Position numbers and translations under genes: made by a program | NCBI RefSeq assembly: GCF_904063055.1 | Contig: NZ_CAJFCN010000001.1 | Location: forward strand, 558,001 to 622,000 | DNA length: 64,000 nt | Reading direction: 5' to 3' | Source: Pseudomonas paracarnis | GTDB taxonomy: Bacteria > Pseudomonadota > Gammaproteobacteria > Pseudomonadales > Pseudomonadaceae | Notes under the pieces: model-generated | Database searches by the model: none | What the model was told of the DNA's origin: nothing | Seen by the model: only the letters and a program-made list of their open reading frames with translations | In this document: positions 27,283-36,788 of the stretch, piece after piece | Numbering within the stretch: position 1 is the stretch's first letter | Layout of the letters: every line of letters begins with the position of its first letter

Positions 27283-27301
27283 GGTTCCACAGAGTGGAAC
27301 C
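27283..27301. promoter_or_regulatory. Perfect dyad, candidate IclR operator
   Basis: GGTTCCACAGAGTGGAACC has perfect 8-base arms and a 3-base centre. It lies about 90 bases before the amidohydrolase start. Palindromes with TTCCA/TGGAA arms are typical for IclR-family proteins, and an IclR gene closes this cluster. Confidence 0.62.
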
Positions 27302-27390
27302 ACCTTTGATTGTCCTCACGCGCACATCGCGCTTAGCTGTCGATGTGTCGCCAACAAGAACGGGACCACCCGCCTGTGAGGAGAATCACC

Positions 27391-28566
27391 ATGCGCCCGC
27401 ACCAGCACATCCTGGATTGGCTCAGTGACGTTGCCAGCGACTTGCACGCTGTGCGTCACGATATCCACGCCCACCCCGAACTCGGCTTTGAAGAGAACCG
27501 CACCTCAGCACTGGTCGCGCAGTCATTGCGGGAGTGGGGGTATGAGGTGCATACCGGCATCGGCAAGACCGGTGTGGTCGGCGTGCTGCGTAACGGCAGC
27601 AGCTCGCGCACGTTGGGGATTCGCGCCGACATGGACGCCTTGCCCATCATCGAAAATACCGGCGCGGTCTATACCAGCCAGCATGCCGGCTGCATGCACG
27701 CCTGCGGCCATGACGGCCACACCACCATGTTGCTCGGTGCCGCGCGTTACTTGGCGGCGACGCGGCAATTGGACGGCACTTTGAACCTGATTTTCCAACC
27801 CGCCGAAGAAGGCCAGGGCGGTGCCGAGGCGATGTTGGCGGATGGACTGCTGGAGCGCTTTCCTTGCGACGGGTTGTTCGGCATGCACAATATGCCGGGT
27901 TTGCCGGCGGGGCATCTGGGCTTGAGAGTTGGCCCGATGATGGCGTCCCAGGATTTGCTTACCGTGATCCTCGAAGGTGTCGGTGGCCACGGCTCCATGC
28001 CACACCTCACTATCGATCCACTGGTGGCGGCAGCCAGCATGGTCATGGCTCTGCAAACGGTGGTGGCGCGCAATATCGATACCCAGGAAGCCGCCGTGGT
28101 CACCGTCGGCGCCTTGCAGGCCGGCCAGGCGGCCAACGTGATTCCCCAGCAAGCGTTATTGCGCCTGAGCCTGCGCGCACTCAACCCCAAGGTGCGTGAA
28201 CAAATGCTGGAACGGGTCAACGCGATCATCCAGACCCAGGCCGCGAGCTTCGGCTGCACGGTGCAGATCGAACACCGCCCGGCCTACCCGGTGCTGGTCA
28301 ACCACGCCGAAGAAACCGAATTCGCCCGTCAGGTCGGCGTGGCCTTGCTCGGTGCCGACGCCGTGGACGGCAACACCCGCACGCTGATGGGCAGCGAAGA
28401 CTTCGCCTGGATGCTGCAACGCTGCCCAGGCAGTTATCTGTTTATCGGCAACGGCGTGTCGCGGCCGATGGTGCACAACCCCGCCTATGACTTCAACGAC
28501 GACATCCTGCTGACCGGCGCAGCCTACTGGGGCGCGCTGGCCGAGAGCTGGCTCAAGCCGGCCTGA
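27391..28566 (+). CDS. M20D amidohydrolase (hippurate hydrolase-like)
   Basis: This 391-residue cytoplasmic metallo-amidohydrolase belongs to the HipO/ILR1/amhX group. RHDIHAHPELGFEE is the N-terminal signature, MHACGHDGHTTMLL carries metal ligands (Cys/His), FQPAEEGQGG holds the catalytic Glu, and GHGSMPH the dimerisation-domain His. It would cleave an N-acyl amino acid or similar amide. The ATG at 27391 follows GAGGAGAATCACC; an in-frame start 48 bases upstream lacks family support. With the downstream transporter, amidase and IclR gene it looks like a catabolic cluster. Confidence 0.87.
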   Translation: MRPHQHILDWLSDVASDLHAVRHDIHAHPELGFEENRTSALVAQSLREWGYEVHTGIGKTGVVGVLRNGSSSRTLGIRADMDALPIIENTGAVYTSQHAGCMHACGHDGHTTMLLGAARYLAATRQLDGTLNLIFQPAEEGQGGAEAMLADGLLERFPCDGLFGMHNMPGLPAGHLGLRVGPMMASQDLLTVILEGVGGHGSMPHLTIDPLVAAASMVMALQTVVARNIDTQEAAVVTVGALQAGQAANVIPQQALLRLSLRALNPKVREQMLERVNAIIQTQAASFGCTVQIEHRPAYPVLVNHAEETEFARQVGVALLGADAVDGNTRTLMGSEDFAWMLQRCPGSYLFIGNGVSRPMVHNPAYDFNDDILLTGAAYWGALAESWLKPA

Positions 28567-28624
28567 CGACCTCTTTTTTCTGCCGCTGGACCCTTTCCCT
28601 GATCGGTTGAATGGAGTGTTCCTC

Positions 28625-29935
28625 ATGCAGACTGCAAAACCTGGTGTTTCGCGCACCCGCCAAGTGGTGGCGGCGGTGATTGGCAACGCGTTGGAATGGT
28701 ATGACTTCATCGTCTACGGCTTTCTCGCCAGTATCATCGCCCGGCAGTTCTTCCCCTCGGAGGACGAATACGCCTCGCTGCTGATGGCCCTGGCCACCTT
28801 CGGCGTGGGCTTTTTCATGCGCCCGGTGGGCGGCATCCTCTTGGGCATCTACGCCGACCGCAAAGGCCGCAAGGCGGCGATGCAGTTGATTATCCGGTTG
28901 ATGACCGTGTCCATCGCGCTGATCGCCTTCGCGCCGAACTATGCTGCCATCGGCATGGGCGCGCCGTTGCTGATTGTGGTGGCGCGGATGCTGCAGGGGT
29001 TTGCTACCGGCGGTGAGTACGCGAGTGCCACGGCATTTCTGGTGGAAAGTGCACCGGCCCATCGCAAGGGATTGTATGGCTCCTGGCAACTGGTGGGGCA
29101 ATGCCTGGCGGTGTTCGGTGGGGCAGCGATGGTGGCGCTGGTCACGCATTTCTTTTCGCCCGAAACCCTCGACTTGTGGGGCTGGCGCCTGCCGTTTGTG
29201 CTGGGCTTGCTGATCGGCCCGGTGGGGTTGTGGATTCGTCGGCACATGGAAGACCCGGAAGAGTTCATCGAAGCGCGCAAGCAAGCCACTGGCCCGTCGC
29301 CGAGCCTCATGCAAGTGCTGCGTGAGCATCGGCGCAGTATTCTGGTGTCGATGGGGCTGGCCTGCGGCGCGACGGTGTCGTTTTATGTGGTGCTGGTGAA
29401 CATGCCGACCTTCGCTCACAAGAACCTTGGCCTGCCGCTGGACCAGGTGCTGATGGTGCAGATGTTTGCGGTAGCGCTGATGACTGTGGTGATTCCGTTG
29501 TCCGGCCTGCTCTCGGATCGATGGGGACGGCGGCCGGTGTTGATGGCCTTCACCTTGGCGTTCTTCGTGATGGTCTACCCGTTGTATGTGTGGGTGGCCG
29601 CCGCGCCGTCTATCGAGCGCCTGCTGGTGATGCAGGTGATGTTGTGCACGGCGATTGGCGGGTTCTTCGGGCCAGCGCCGACGGCATTGGCCGAGCAGTT
29701 CCCTATCGAGGTGCGCTCGACCGGTGTGTCGGTGGCCTATAACGTGGCGGTGATGGTGTTCGGTGGTTTCGCGCCGTTGATCGTGACCTGGCTGAGCAAG
29801 GTACTGGGCACGCCGGTGGCGCCCTCGTTTTATGTATTGTTTGCGTGCGTGCTGACGCTGCTGGGCACTTACTGCATGCGCGAGGCACCTCGTGCGAGCA
29901 AGCCGCTGCCGTTTTCCAGAGAGGTGAAGCCTTGA
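28625..29935 (+). CDS. MHS-family MFS transporter
   Basis: This 436-residue inner-membrane symporter of the metabolite:H+ symporter family has GNALEWYDFIVYGFLAS in helix 1, GIYADRKGRKAAMQ in loop 2-3, MLQGFATGGEYASAT and WRLPFVLGLL. It probably imports the amide or acylated amino acid used by its neighbours. I prefer the ATG at 28625 because ATGGAG at 28609-28614 supplies a ribosome site; the ATG at 28607 is possible. The stop overlaps the TTG start of the amidase gene. Confidence 0.83.
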   Translation: MQTAKPGVSRTRQVVAAVIGNALEWYDFIVYGFLASIIARQFFPSEDEYASLLMALATFGVGFFMRPVGGILLGIYADRKGRKAAMQLIIRLMTVSIALIAFAPNYAAIGMGAPLLIVVARMLQGFATGGEYASATAFLVESAPAHRKGLYGSWQLVGQCLAVFGGAAMVALVTHFFSPETLDLWGWRLPFVLGLLIGPVGLWIRRHMEDPEEFIEARKQATGPSPSLMQVLREHRRSILVSMGLACGATVSFYVVLVNMPTFAHKNLGLPLDQVLMVQMFAVALMTVVIPLSGLLSDRWGRRPVLMAFTLAFFVMVYPLYVWVAAAPSIERLLVMQVMLCTAIGGFFGPAPTALAEQFPIEVRSTGVSVAYNVAVMVFGGFAPLIVTWLSKVLGTPVAPSFYVLFACVLTLLGTYCMREAPRASKPLPFSREVKP

Positions 29936-31374
29936 GTATTGTTGATTGGGATGCCACTGAGCTGTCGCGGGCCGTTCATGGGCGGCAGGTGTCGTGCGAA
30001 GAGGTGATGCAGGCGTACCTGGCACAGATTCAGCGCTTTAACCCTGGCGTGAATGCGCTAGTGTCGTTGCGCGACAGCGAGGCCGTGCTGGCCGAGGCGA
30101 GGGCCTGCGATCGTGAGTTGGACCAGGGCCACTCCCGTGGCTGGATGCATGGCATGCCCCAGGCCATCAAGGACCTGGCGGCCACCCAGGGTTTGCGCAC
30201 CACCCTGGGCTCACCGCTGTTCGCCGAGCATGTGCCGGGCGAGGACGCCATCAGCGTGGCGCGGGTGCGGGCCAGTGGCGCGATCATCATCGGCAAGACC
30301 AACGTGCCGGAGTTCGGCCTGGGCTCCCACACCTACAACACGCTGTTCGGTACCACCGGCAACGCCTATGACCCGCGCCTGGCGGCCGGCGGCAGCAGTG
30401 GCGGAGCGGCGGTGGCCCTGGCGCTACGCATGCTGCCGGTGGCCGACGGCAGCGACATGATGGGCTCGCTGCGCAACCCGGCGGCGTTCAACAACGTGTT
30501 CGGCTTGCGCCCCTCCCAAGGGCGGGTGCCCCACGGGCCGATGCCGGAACTGTTTGTGCAGCAACTGGGCACCGAAGGCCCGATGGGGCGCAGCGTGACG
30601 GATGTGGCGCGGTTGCTGAGCATCCAGGCCGGTTACGACCCCCGCACGCCGCTGTCATCCCAGGCCGATCCGACGGTGCTTGGCCAGCCGTTGCTGCATG
30701 ACTTCAAGGGTGCGCGCCTTGGTTGGCTGGGGGACTACAACGGTTATCTGCCGATGGATGATGGCGTGATGAGCCTGTGCGAAGCGGCGCTGGATGATTT
30801 CGCCAGGTTGGGCTGTGAAGTGCACAGCTGCCAACCGGACTTTTCCATGGCGCGCCTGTGGCGCTGCTGGTTGGTACACCGCCATTGGCTGGTGCACGGC
30901 AACCTCGGCGCGGCCTATGCCAACCCGCAAAAACGCGCACTGCTCAAAACCGAAGCGCAATGGGAAGTGGAGGGCGGCCAGGGCTTGAGTGCTCAGCAGG
31001 TTTACCAGGCGTCGGTGGACCGCAGTGAGTGGTACCGCGCCTTGGGCAAGCTGTTCGAACGTTACGATTTCCTGCTGTTGCCCACCGCCCAGGTGTTCCC
31101 TTTCGATGCACAACAGCCTTGGCCACGCCTCGTCGGCGGGCGTGAAATGGACACTTATCACCGTTGGATGGAGGTGGTGATCGGCCCGACCCTCGCCGGT
31201 TTGCCGAGCATGAGCATTCCGGTGGGCTTCAACCCCCAGGGCTTGCCCATGGGCCTGCAAATCATTGGCCCGGCCCAGGCCGACAGGGCCGTGCTGCAAT
31301 TGGCCTACGCCCATGAACAACTGACCCAATGGGTACAATGCCGGCCACCGGCGTGCCTTGCAACGACCCGTTGA
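29932..31374 (+). CDS. Amidase signature family amidase
   Basis: This 480-residue amidase has the Ser-cisSer-Lys triad elements: the Lys of QAIKDLAATQG, the Gly/Ser-rich AAGGSSGGAAVALAL, and DGSDMMGSLRNPAAFN with the nucleophile region. The start is TTG at 29932, which overlaps the transporter stop (TTGA) with AGAGAGGTGAAG upstream as ribosome site; this start matches the family N terminus (DWDATELSRAV). The longer ATG frame at 29845 lies inside the transporter gene and was rejected. The substrate is probably related to that of the amidohydrolase. Confidence 0.85.
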   Translation: MSIVDWDATELSRAVHGRQVSCEEVMQAYLAQIQRFNPGVNALVSLRDSEAVLAEARACDRELDQGHSRGWMHGMPQAIKDLAATQGLRTTLGSPLFAEHVPGEDAISVARVRASGAIIIGKTNVPEFGLGSHTYNTLFGTTGNAYDPRLAAGGSSGGAAVALALRMLPVADGSDMMGSLRNPAAFNNVFGLRPSQGRVPHGPMPELFVQQLGTEGPMGRSVTDVARLLSIQAGYDPRTPLSSQADPTVLGQPLLHDFKGARLGWLGDYNGYLPMDDGVMSLCEAALDDFARLGCEVHSCQPDFSMARLWRCWLVHRHWLVHGNLGAAYANPQKRALLKTEAQWEVEGGQGLSAQQVYQASVDRSEWYRALGKLFERYDFLLLPTAQVFPFDAQQPWPRLVGGREMDTYHRWMEVVIGPTLAGLPSMSIPVGFNPQGLPMGLQIIGPAQADRAVLQLAYAHEQLTQWVQCRPPACLATTR

Positions 31375-31438
31375 GCGCTGACCGGGCCTGTATCTTGCTG
31401 TGAAAAAAGATCATCCACCGGCAACAGGGAGATCGAAC

Positions 31439-32197
31439 ATGGAGACAGGCACCGTACGCTCGGTTGAACGCGCACTGGCAATTGTCGAGTTGCTGGGCGA
31501 GCACCAGGCCCTGGGGCTGGAAGAGTTGCACTACCTCACGCGCCTGCCCAAGGCCACGGTGTCGCGCATGTTGCTAACCTTGCAGGAACAGGGTTGGGTC
31601 TATCGGGGCCTGAGTGATCGACGTTACCGCCTGCGTGCCCGGCGCTTGTTCGGCGATACCCAGCAACGCTTCAAGCGCCAGGTGGTGGAAAGCGCCGCCC
31701 CCTGGTTATTGGAGCTCAGCGAGCGCACCGGGCTGGTGGTGGATTTGTCGTGCTTCGATGGTGAGCGCCTGGAGGTCATGGAGAGTGCGATTCCCAGTGT
31801 GTTGCGCAAGCTGTACCCGAACAACTGCCAGATCGTCGGCCAGTATGCCAGCCTGTTCCATTCCGCGATGGGCAAAGCCTGCTTGACGCAATTGCCGGCC
31901 GAAGAAGTACATCGCCTGGCAGGCCGTAATCATGTGGCGGCAGACGAGCACTATCGCGCATGCGAGCAAACCCAGCACCAGGGCTTTGGCCAGCGTACCG
32001 AGGGCTATTGGGAATATCCTGTGCGTTTGCCGTTCCTGATCCGGGCGGTGGCGCTGCCGGTGCGCGCCAATGGCCGCCTGGTGGGGAGCATGGCGCTGCA
32101 TTGGCCAATGCATCAGGCGCCGGTGGAGCGAGTGTTGAATTTGCATATGGGCAGCCTTGAACAGGCGGTGTGCGAAGTGCAGCGAACGCTGGATTAA
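31439..32197 (+). CDS. IclR-family transcriptional regulator
   Basis: This 252-residue regulator has the winged HTH at about residues 6-65 (VRSVERALAIVELL, then LPKATVSRMLLTLQEQGWV) and an IclR effector domain after it. The ATG at 31439 follows GGGAGATCGAAC; the upstream ATG at 31400 lacks a site. It closes the amidohydrolase-transporter-amidase cluster and likely controls it through the dyad at 27283-27301 (inference). Confidence 0.86.
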   Translation: METGTVRSVERALAIVELLGEHQALGLEELHYLTRLPKATVSRMLLTLQEQGWVYRGLSDRRYRLRARRLFGDTQQRFKRQVVESAAPWLLELSERTGLVVDLSCFDGERLEVMESAIPSVLRKLYPNNCQIVGQYASLFHSAMGKACLTQLPAEEVHRLAGRNHVAADEHYRACEQTQHQGFGQRTEGYWEYPVRLPFLIRAVALPVRANGRLVGSMALHWPMHQAPVERVLNLHMGSLEQAVCEVQRTLD

Positions 32198-32213
32198 AAA
32201 CACCGCAAAACCC

Positions 32214-32302
32214 TGTGGGAGCTGGCTTGCCTGCGATGGCGGTGTGCCAGGCGAGAAATGGTTGACTGATACACCGCCATCGCAGGCAAGCCAGCTCCCA
32301 CA
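32214..32302. repeat. REP inverted pair (REPIN)
   Basis: Inverted copies of the GTGGGAGCTGGCTTGCCTGCG unit between the IclR gene and the YceI gene. Confidence 0.85.
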
Positions 32303-32369
32303 TTTGAATTTGCGCCGGTTGTGAGATTGCGCTTAAGGTTCGCCCAGGTTTTTTGCCCCATGAGTCTTT

Positions 32370-32951
32370 ATGTTCAATGTCAAACCTCTGGTCTTCGCGC
32401 TGCTGACCTGTGCTGCCGTGCCCGCCCACGCCGACTGGTACCTGGATAACGAATCCTCACGCCTGTCCTTCGTCACCACTAAAAACACCGAAGTGGCTGA
32501 AGTCCAGCGCTTCCTGGTATTGCATGGCAAGGTCGACGCCAAAGGTGCGGCTCGGCTGGAAGTGGAGCTGGACTCAATCAACAGCGGCATCCCGCTGCGC
32601 GACGAGCGCATGCGTAAAGAGCTGTTCGAGATCAAGACCTTCCCCGAAGCGCAGATCAGCGCGCAAATCAATCTGCAGCCCATCAATGACCTGGCATCCG
32701 GCGCGCAGTTGGAATTGCGCCTGCCCTTGAGCGTCACGCTGCACGGCAAGACCCAGACCTACAGCGCCGAACTGCTGGCCACGCGCCTGGATGAGCGGCG
32801 TTTCCAGGTGGTAACCCTGGAGCCCGTGGTGCTGCATGCCGAAGATTTCGACCTGGCGCCCGGTGTGGCTACCTTGCGCAAGGCGGCGGGGCTCAAGTCG
32901 ATCAGTTTGTCGGTGCCGGTGGGTGCGGTGCTGATCTTCACGGCGCGCTGA
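32370..32951 (+). CDS. YceI-family periplasmic protein
   Basis: This 193-residue protein has a signal peptide (cut near AHA|DW, residue 21) and one YceI domain, an extended lipocalin-like barrel that binds isoprenoid lipids. WYLDNESSRLSFVTTKNT and FPEAQISAQI are the conserved parts. The cellular role of this family is unclear. A PLD-type gene starts two bases after its stop, so the pair is probably one transcript. Confidence 0.82.
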   Translation: MFNVKPLVFALLTCAAVPAHADWYLDNESSRLSFVTTKNTEVAEVQRFLVLHGKVDAKGAARLEVELDSINSGIPLRDERMRKELFEIKTFPEAQISAQINLQPINDLASGAQLELRLPLSVTLHGKTQTYSAELLATRLDERRFQVVTLEPVVLHAEDFDLAPGVATLRKAAGLKSISLSVPVGAVLIFTAR

Positions 32952-32952
32952 C

Positions 32953-34110
32953 ATGAGCGGCGCGGTGTTCCCGTGGCGCAGCGCCAATCAGTTCGAATTG
33001 CTGATCGACGGGCCGAATTTCTTCCCGCAGATGCTGGTGGGCATCGCCCGGGCTGAGCAGCAGGTTGACCTTGAGTTGTACCTGGTCGAAGCCGGGGCCT
33101 GCGCCGAGGCCATGGTGCAGGCACTGGTGCTGGCCGCTGAACGCGGCGTGCAGGTGCGTTGCCTGTTTGACGATTACGGCAGCCTGGCGTTTACCCTTGG
33201 GCTGCGCAAGCGCTTGACCGACGCAGGCGTGACGCTGCGCTTTTACAACCGCCTGAATTGGCGGCGCTGGATGCGCAACCTGTATCGCGACCATCGCAAG
33301 CTGCTGCTGATCGACCAGCGCATTGCGGTGGTCGGCGGCACCGGTGTCACCGACGAGTTCTGGACGCCGGGGCAAGACAGCGCCGACTGGCATGAAGTGA
33401 TGGTGCAGATCAGCGGCCCGCTGGTGCTGGACTGGCAGGCCCTGTTCGACCGGCAATGGCACGCTAACGCCGCGCGCCGTGAATGGAAACCGGCGACCCA
33501 TTTTGGTTTGCCCCGCTTACCCAAGGTGCCCGCCACCGGGCCGGGGCTGGGTCGCGTGGCGTATGCCGATGCGCGTCAGCACCGTGACATTCTGCAATCG
33601 TTGATTCGCGCCTTGAACAGCAGCAAATCGCGTATCTGGCTGGCGACCCCATACTTCCTGCCCACCTGGAGCGTGCGCCGTGCCTTGCGCCGGGCGGCTG
33701 GGCGTGGTGTGGATGTGCGTCTGTTGCTCACCGGCCCGCGCACCGATCACCCGTCGGTGCGTTACGCCGGGCACCGTTATTACCCGCGTCTGCTGCGTTC
33801 AGGGGTGCAGATCTTCGAATACCAGCCGTGCTTCCTGCACCTGAAGATGGTGCTGGTGGACGATTGGGTGAGCATTGGCTCGTGCAATTTCGACCACTGG
33901 AATTTGCGCTTTAACCTGGAAGCCAATCTTGAAGCGCTGGACCCGGGATTGACGGCGGCGGTGGTGGGCAGTTTCGAAGCGGACTTTGCCCAGAGCCAGG
34001 CGGTGAGTCTGGAGGCATGGAAGGCGCGGCCATTGTGGCGGCGGGTAAAGCAGCGGGTGTGGGGCTGGATTGATCGGTTGGTGGTGAACCTGCTGGATCG
34101 GCGCGGCTAG
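32953..34110 (+). CDS. clsB: Phospholipase D-like cardiolipin synthase (ClsB-type)
   Basis: This 385-residue phosphatidyltransferase has two PLD (HKD) motifs: H114-x-K116-x4-D121 in DHRKLLLID, and the second in LHLKMVLVDD, followed by SIGSCNFDHWNLRFNLEAN. The absence of N-terminal membrane helices and the length place it with ClsB (YbhO) rather than ClsA. It would join two phosphatidylglycerols to cardiolipin at the inner membrane, or act on related head groups. The start is the ATG at 32953. Confidence 0.84.
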   Translation: MSGAVFPWRSANQFELLIDGPNFFPQMLVGIARAEQQVDLELYLVEAGACAEAMVQALVLAAERGVQVRCLFDDYGSLAFTLGLRKRLTDAGVTLRFYNRLNWRRWMRNLYRDHRKLLLIDQRIAVVGGTGVTDEFWTPGQDSADWHEVMVQISGPLVLDWQALFDRQWHANAARREWKPATHFGLPRLPKVPATGPGLGRVAYADARQHRDILQSLIRALNSSKSRIWLATPYFLPTWSVRRALRRAAGRGVDVRLLLTGPRTDHPSVRYAGHRYYPRLLRSGVQIFEYQPCFLHLKMVLVDDWVSIGSCNFDHWNLRFNLEANLEALDPGLTAAVVGSFEADFAQSQAVSLEAWKARPLWRRVKQRVWGWIDRLVVNLLDRRG

Positions 34111-34130
34111 TCGGGCCAACTCAATCAACT

Positions 34131-34231
34131 GTGGGAGCTGGCTTGCCTGCGATAGCATCACCTCGGTACACCTGACAAACCGAGGTGCCTGTATCGCAGG
34201 CAAGCCAGCTCCCACAAAAGCCAGCTCCCAC
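34131..34231. repeat. REP inverted pair with partial duplication
   Basis: An inverted pair at 34131-34215 is followed by a second partial right-hand copy (AAGCCAGCTCCCAC) to 34231, probably from slippage. Confidence 0.82.
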
Positions 34232-34255
34232 CCAGACCGTGTTGACAGCTTCAGA

Positions 34256-36547
34256 TCAGAGCAGTTCGAAGGTTTGCTGCTGCACATCCTGGGAATCCAA
34301 CCCGATCTGTACATTGAACTCACCGGGTTCGGCTGCGTACTTGAGCTGGGTGTTATAGAACTTCAGGTCGTCCTCGGTGATGGTGAAGTGCAGCGTGCGT
34401 GCTTCGCCGGCCTTGAGCATGACCTTCTGGAAGTTCTTCAGCTCCTTGATCGGGCGGATCATCGAACCGGCCACGTCCTGGATATACAACTGCACAACCG
34501 TTTCGCCATCGACCTTGCCGGTGTTCTTCACGGTGACGCTGGCGTCGAGCTTGCCGGTCTTGTTCAGCGTGGTGGACGACAGTGCCATGTCCGACAGGCT
34601 GAACGTGGTGTAGCTCAGGCCATAGCCAAACGGAAACAGGGGACCGGTGGTGTCATCGAAGTACTGTGAGGTGTAGTTGCCCGGCTTGCCTGGGGTGAAT
34701 GGCCGGCCCACGGTCAGGTGGTTGTAGTAAGTCGGAATCTGCCCCACCGAACGAGGGAAGGTGATCGGCAGTTTGCCCGACGGGTTGTAGTCGCCGAACA
34801 GTACATCGGCGATGGCGTTGCCGCCTTCGGTACCTGCGAACCAGGTTTCCAAGATGGCATCGGCCTGTTGGTTCTCTTCGAGAATCGACAGCGGACGGCC
34901 GTTCATCAACACCAGCACCAGCGGTTTGCCGGTGGCTTTGAGGGCCTTGATCAAGTCGCGCTGGCTTTGCGGGATGTTCAGGTCGGTACGGCTCGACGAT
35001 TCGTGGGACATGCCACGGGACTCGCCCACCGCCGCGACGATAACGTCGGCGTTGTTCGCCGCCTTCACCGCTTCATCAATCAGCACCTGGGCAGGGCGCG
35101 GGTCATCCACCACTTCCGGGGCATCGAAGTTGAGGAAGTTGAGGTAGTCGAGCACCGCTTTGTCGCTGGTGATGTTGGCGCCACGGGCATAGATCACTTT
35201 GCCTTTTTCGCCGATCACGGCGTTCATGCCGTCGAGCAGGGTCACCGACTGCGCAGGCCGGCCGGCAGCAGCCCAACTGCCCATCATGTCGATGGGTGCC
35301 TTGGCCAGCGGGCCGACCAGGGCAATGGTCGCGGATTTTTTCAGCGGCAGGGTGTCGTTGTGGTTCTTGAGCAACACCAGGCTGCGGCGCGCAATGTCGC
35401 GGGCCTCGGCGCGGTGCAGGCGGCTGTCGGCGTAGGTGTCGACCGGGTCATCCTCGGCCTTGCCGATGCGCAGGTATGGGTCCTTGAACAGGCCCATGTC
35501 GTACTTGGCACCGAGCACTTCGCGCACGGCGTTGTCGATGTCGCTCTGCTGGATCTCGCCGGACTTGAGCAGCCCCGGCAATTCCTTGCCGTACAGCGAG
35601 TCGTTCATGCTCATGTCGATGCCGGCCTTGATCGCCAGCTTGGCGGCTTCACGCCCGTCCTTGGCCACGCCGTGCTTGATCAGCTCGAAGATCGCGCCGT
35701 GGTCGCTGACGGTCAGGCCCTTGAAGCCCCAGTCCTTGCGCAGCAGGTCGTTCATCAGCCAGGTGTTGGCCGTGGCGGGCACGCCGTTGATCGAGTTGAG
35801 CGCCACCATCACGCCGCCGGAGCCAGCCTTGATCGCTGCGTGGTAGGGCGGCAGGTAGTCCTGGTACATCTTGACCGGGCTCATGTCGACCACGTTGTAG
35901 TCGCGCCCGCCTTCCACCGCGCCATAGAGGGCAAAGTGCTTGACGCTGGCCATGAGGCTGTCGGCATTTGCGGGGCTGGTGCCCTGGAACGCCTTGACCA
36001 TGACTTCGGCAATGCGTGACACCAGGTAGGTGTCTTCACCGAAACCTTCGGAAGTGCGGCCCCAGCGCGGGTCGCGGGAGATATCGACCATCGGCGCAAA
36101 CGTGATGTCGAGGCTGTCGGCGGCGGCTTCCTGGGCGGCGATGCGCCCGGAGCGGCCAATGGCGTCCATGTCCCAACTGGAGGCCAGGGCCAGGCTGATC
36201 GGGAAAATGGTGCGGTGGCCGTGGATCACGTCATAGGCGAAGAACATCGGGATCTTCAAGCGGCTGCGCATGGCCGCGTCCTGCATCGGACGGTTTTCCG
36301 GGCGGGTGATGGAGTTGAACGTGCCACCGATGCGACCGGCGGCGATTTCCTTGCGGATCAGCTCGCGGGGCATTTCCGGGCCGATACTGATCAGGCGCAA
36401 TTGGCCGATCTTCTCATCCAGGGTCATTTGCTTGAGCAGGTCGCTGACGAAGGCGTCCTTGTCGTTAAGCGCAGCAGGCTTTGTTTCTGCCCATACGGGG
36501 TGGCTGGCCAGAGTGGCAACAAGGCCGAGCAAACACAGCTTTTTCAT
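34256..36547 (-). CDS. bglX: Periplasmic beta-glucosidase BglX
   Basis: This 763-residue GH3 enzyme has a signal peptide (cut near VWA|E, residue 20). It hydrolyses beta-glucosides in the periplasm. The N-terminal barrel carries the nucleophile Asp282 in GLTVSDHGAI (Asp287 in E. coli BglX). The C-terminal GH3 domain and a fibronectin III-like domain (about 660-760) follow. The length equals E. coli BglX (765). The ATG at 36547 directly precedes the signal peptide; the in-frame start 30 bases upstream was rejected. Confidence 0.93.
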   Translation of the reverse strand: MKKLCLLGLVATLASHPVWAETKPAALNDKDAFVSDLLKQMTLDEKIGQLRLISIGPEMPRELIRKEIAAGRIGGTFNSITRPENRPMQDAAMRSRLKIPMFFAYDVIHGHRTIFPISLALASSWDMDAIGRSGRIAAQEAAADSLDITFAPMVDISRDPRWGRTSEGFGEDTYLVSRIAEVMVKAFQGTSPANADSLMASVKHFALYGAVEGGRDYNVVDMSPVKMYQDYLPPYHAAIKAGSGGVMVALNSINGVPATANTWLMNDLLRKDWGFKGLTVSDHGAIFELIKHGVAKDGREAAKLAIKAGIDMSMNDSLYGKELPGLLKSGEIQQSDIDNAVREVLGAKYDMGLFKDPYLRIGKAEDDPVDTYADSRLHRAEARDIARRSLVLLKNHNDTLPLKKSATIALVGPLAKAPIDMMGSWAAAGRPAQSVTLLDGMNAVIGEKGKVIYARGANITSDKAVLDYLNFLNFDAPEVVDDPRPAQVLIDEAVKAANNADVIVAAVGESRGMSHESSSRTDLNIPQSQRDLIKALKATGKPLVLVLMNGRPLSILEENQQADAILETWFAGTEGGNAIADVLFGDYNPSGKLPITFPRSVGQIPTYYNHLTVGRPFTPGKPGNYTSQYFDDTTGPLFPFGYGLSYTTFSLSDMALSSTTLNKTGKLDASVTVKNTGKVDGETVVQLYIQDVAGSMIRPIKELKNFQKVMLKAGEARTLHFTITEDDLKFYNTQLKYAAEPGEFNVQIGLDSQDVQQQTFELL

Positions 36548-36788
36548 GAATATCCTTTTTCGGCGACTGCGCAGCATTCAGAGAGATGCTGTCGGCCAAA
36601 ATGTGGGGAACGTCTATTGTTGTTCGGGGGTTGTTCAGATAAATGCAGCACACTCTGAACTCTTTTTCGCGCTGGGCATCTTTGTAGCTGATTGGCTCGA
36701 AGCATTCCAGTGGTGGCGGATTATGCCCCAAGCGCGTGGTTTATAGGGTTAGTCGTCACATTCCATCAGATCGGGCAGGAGAAACACT

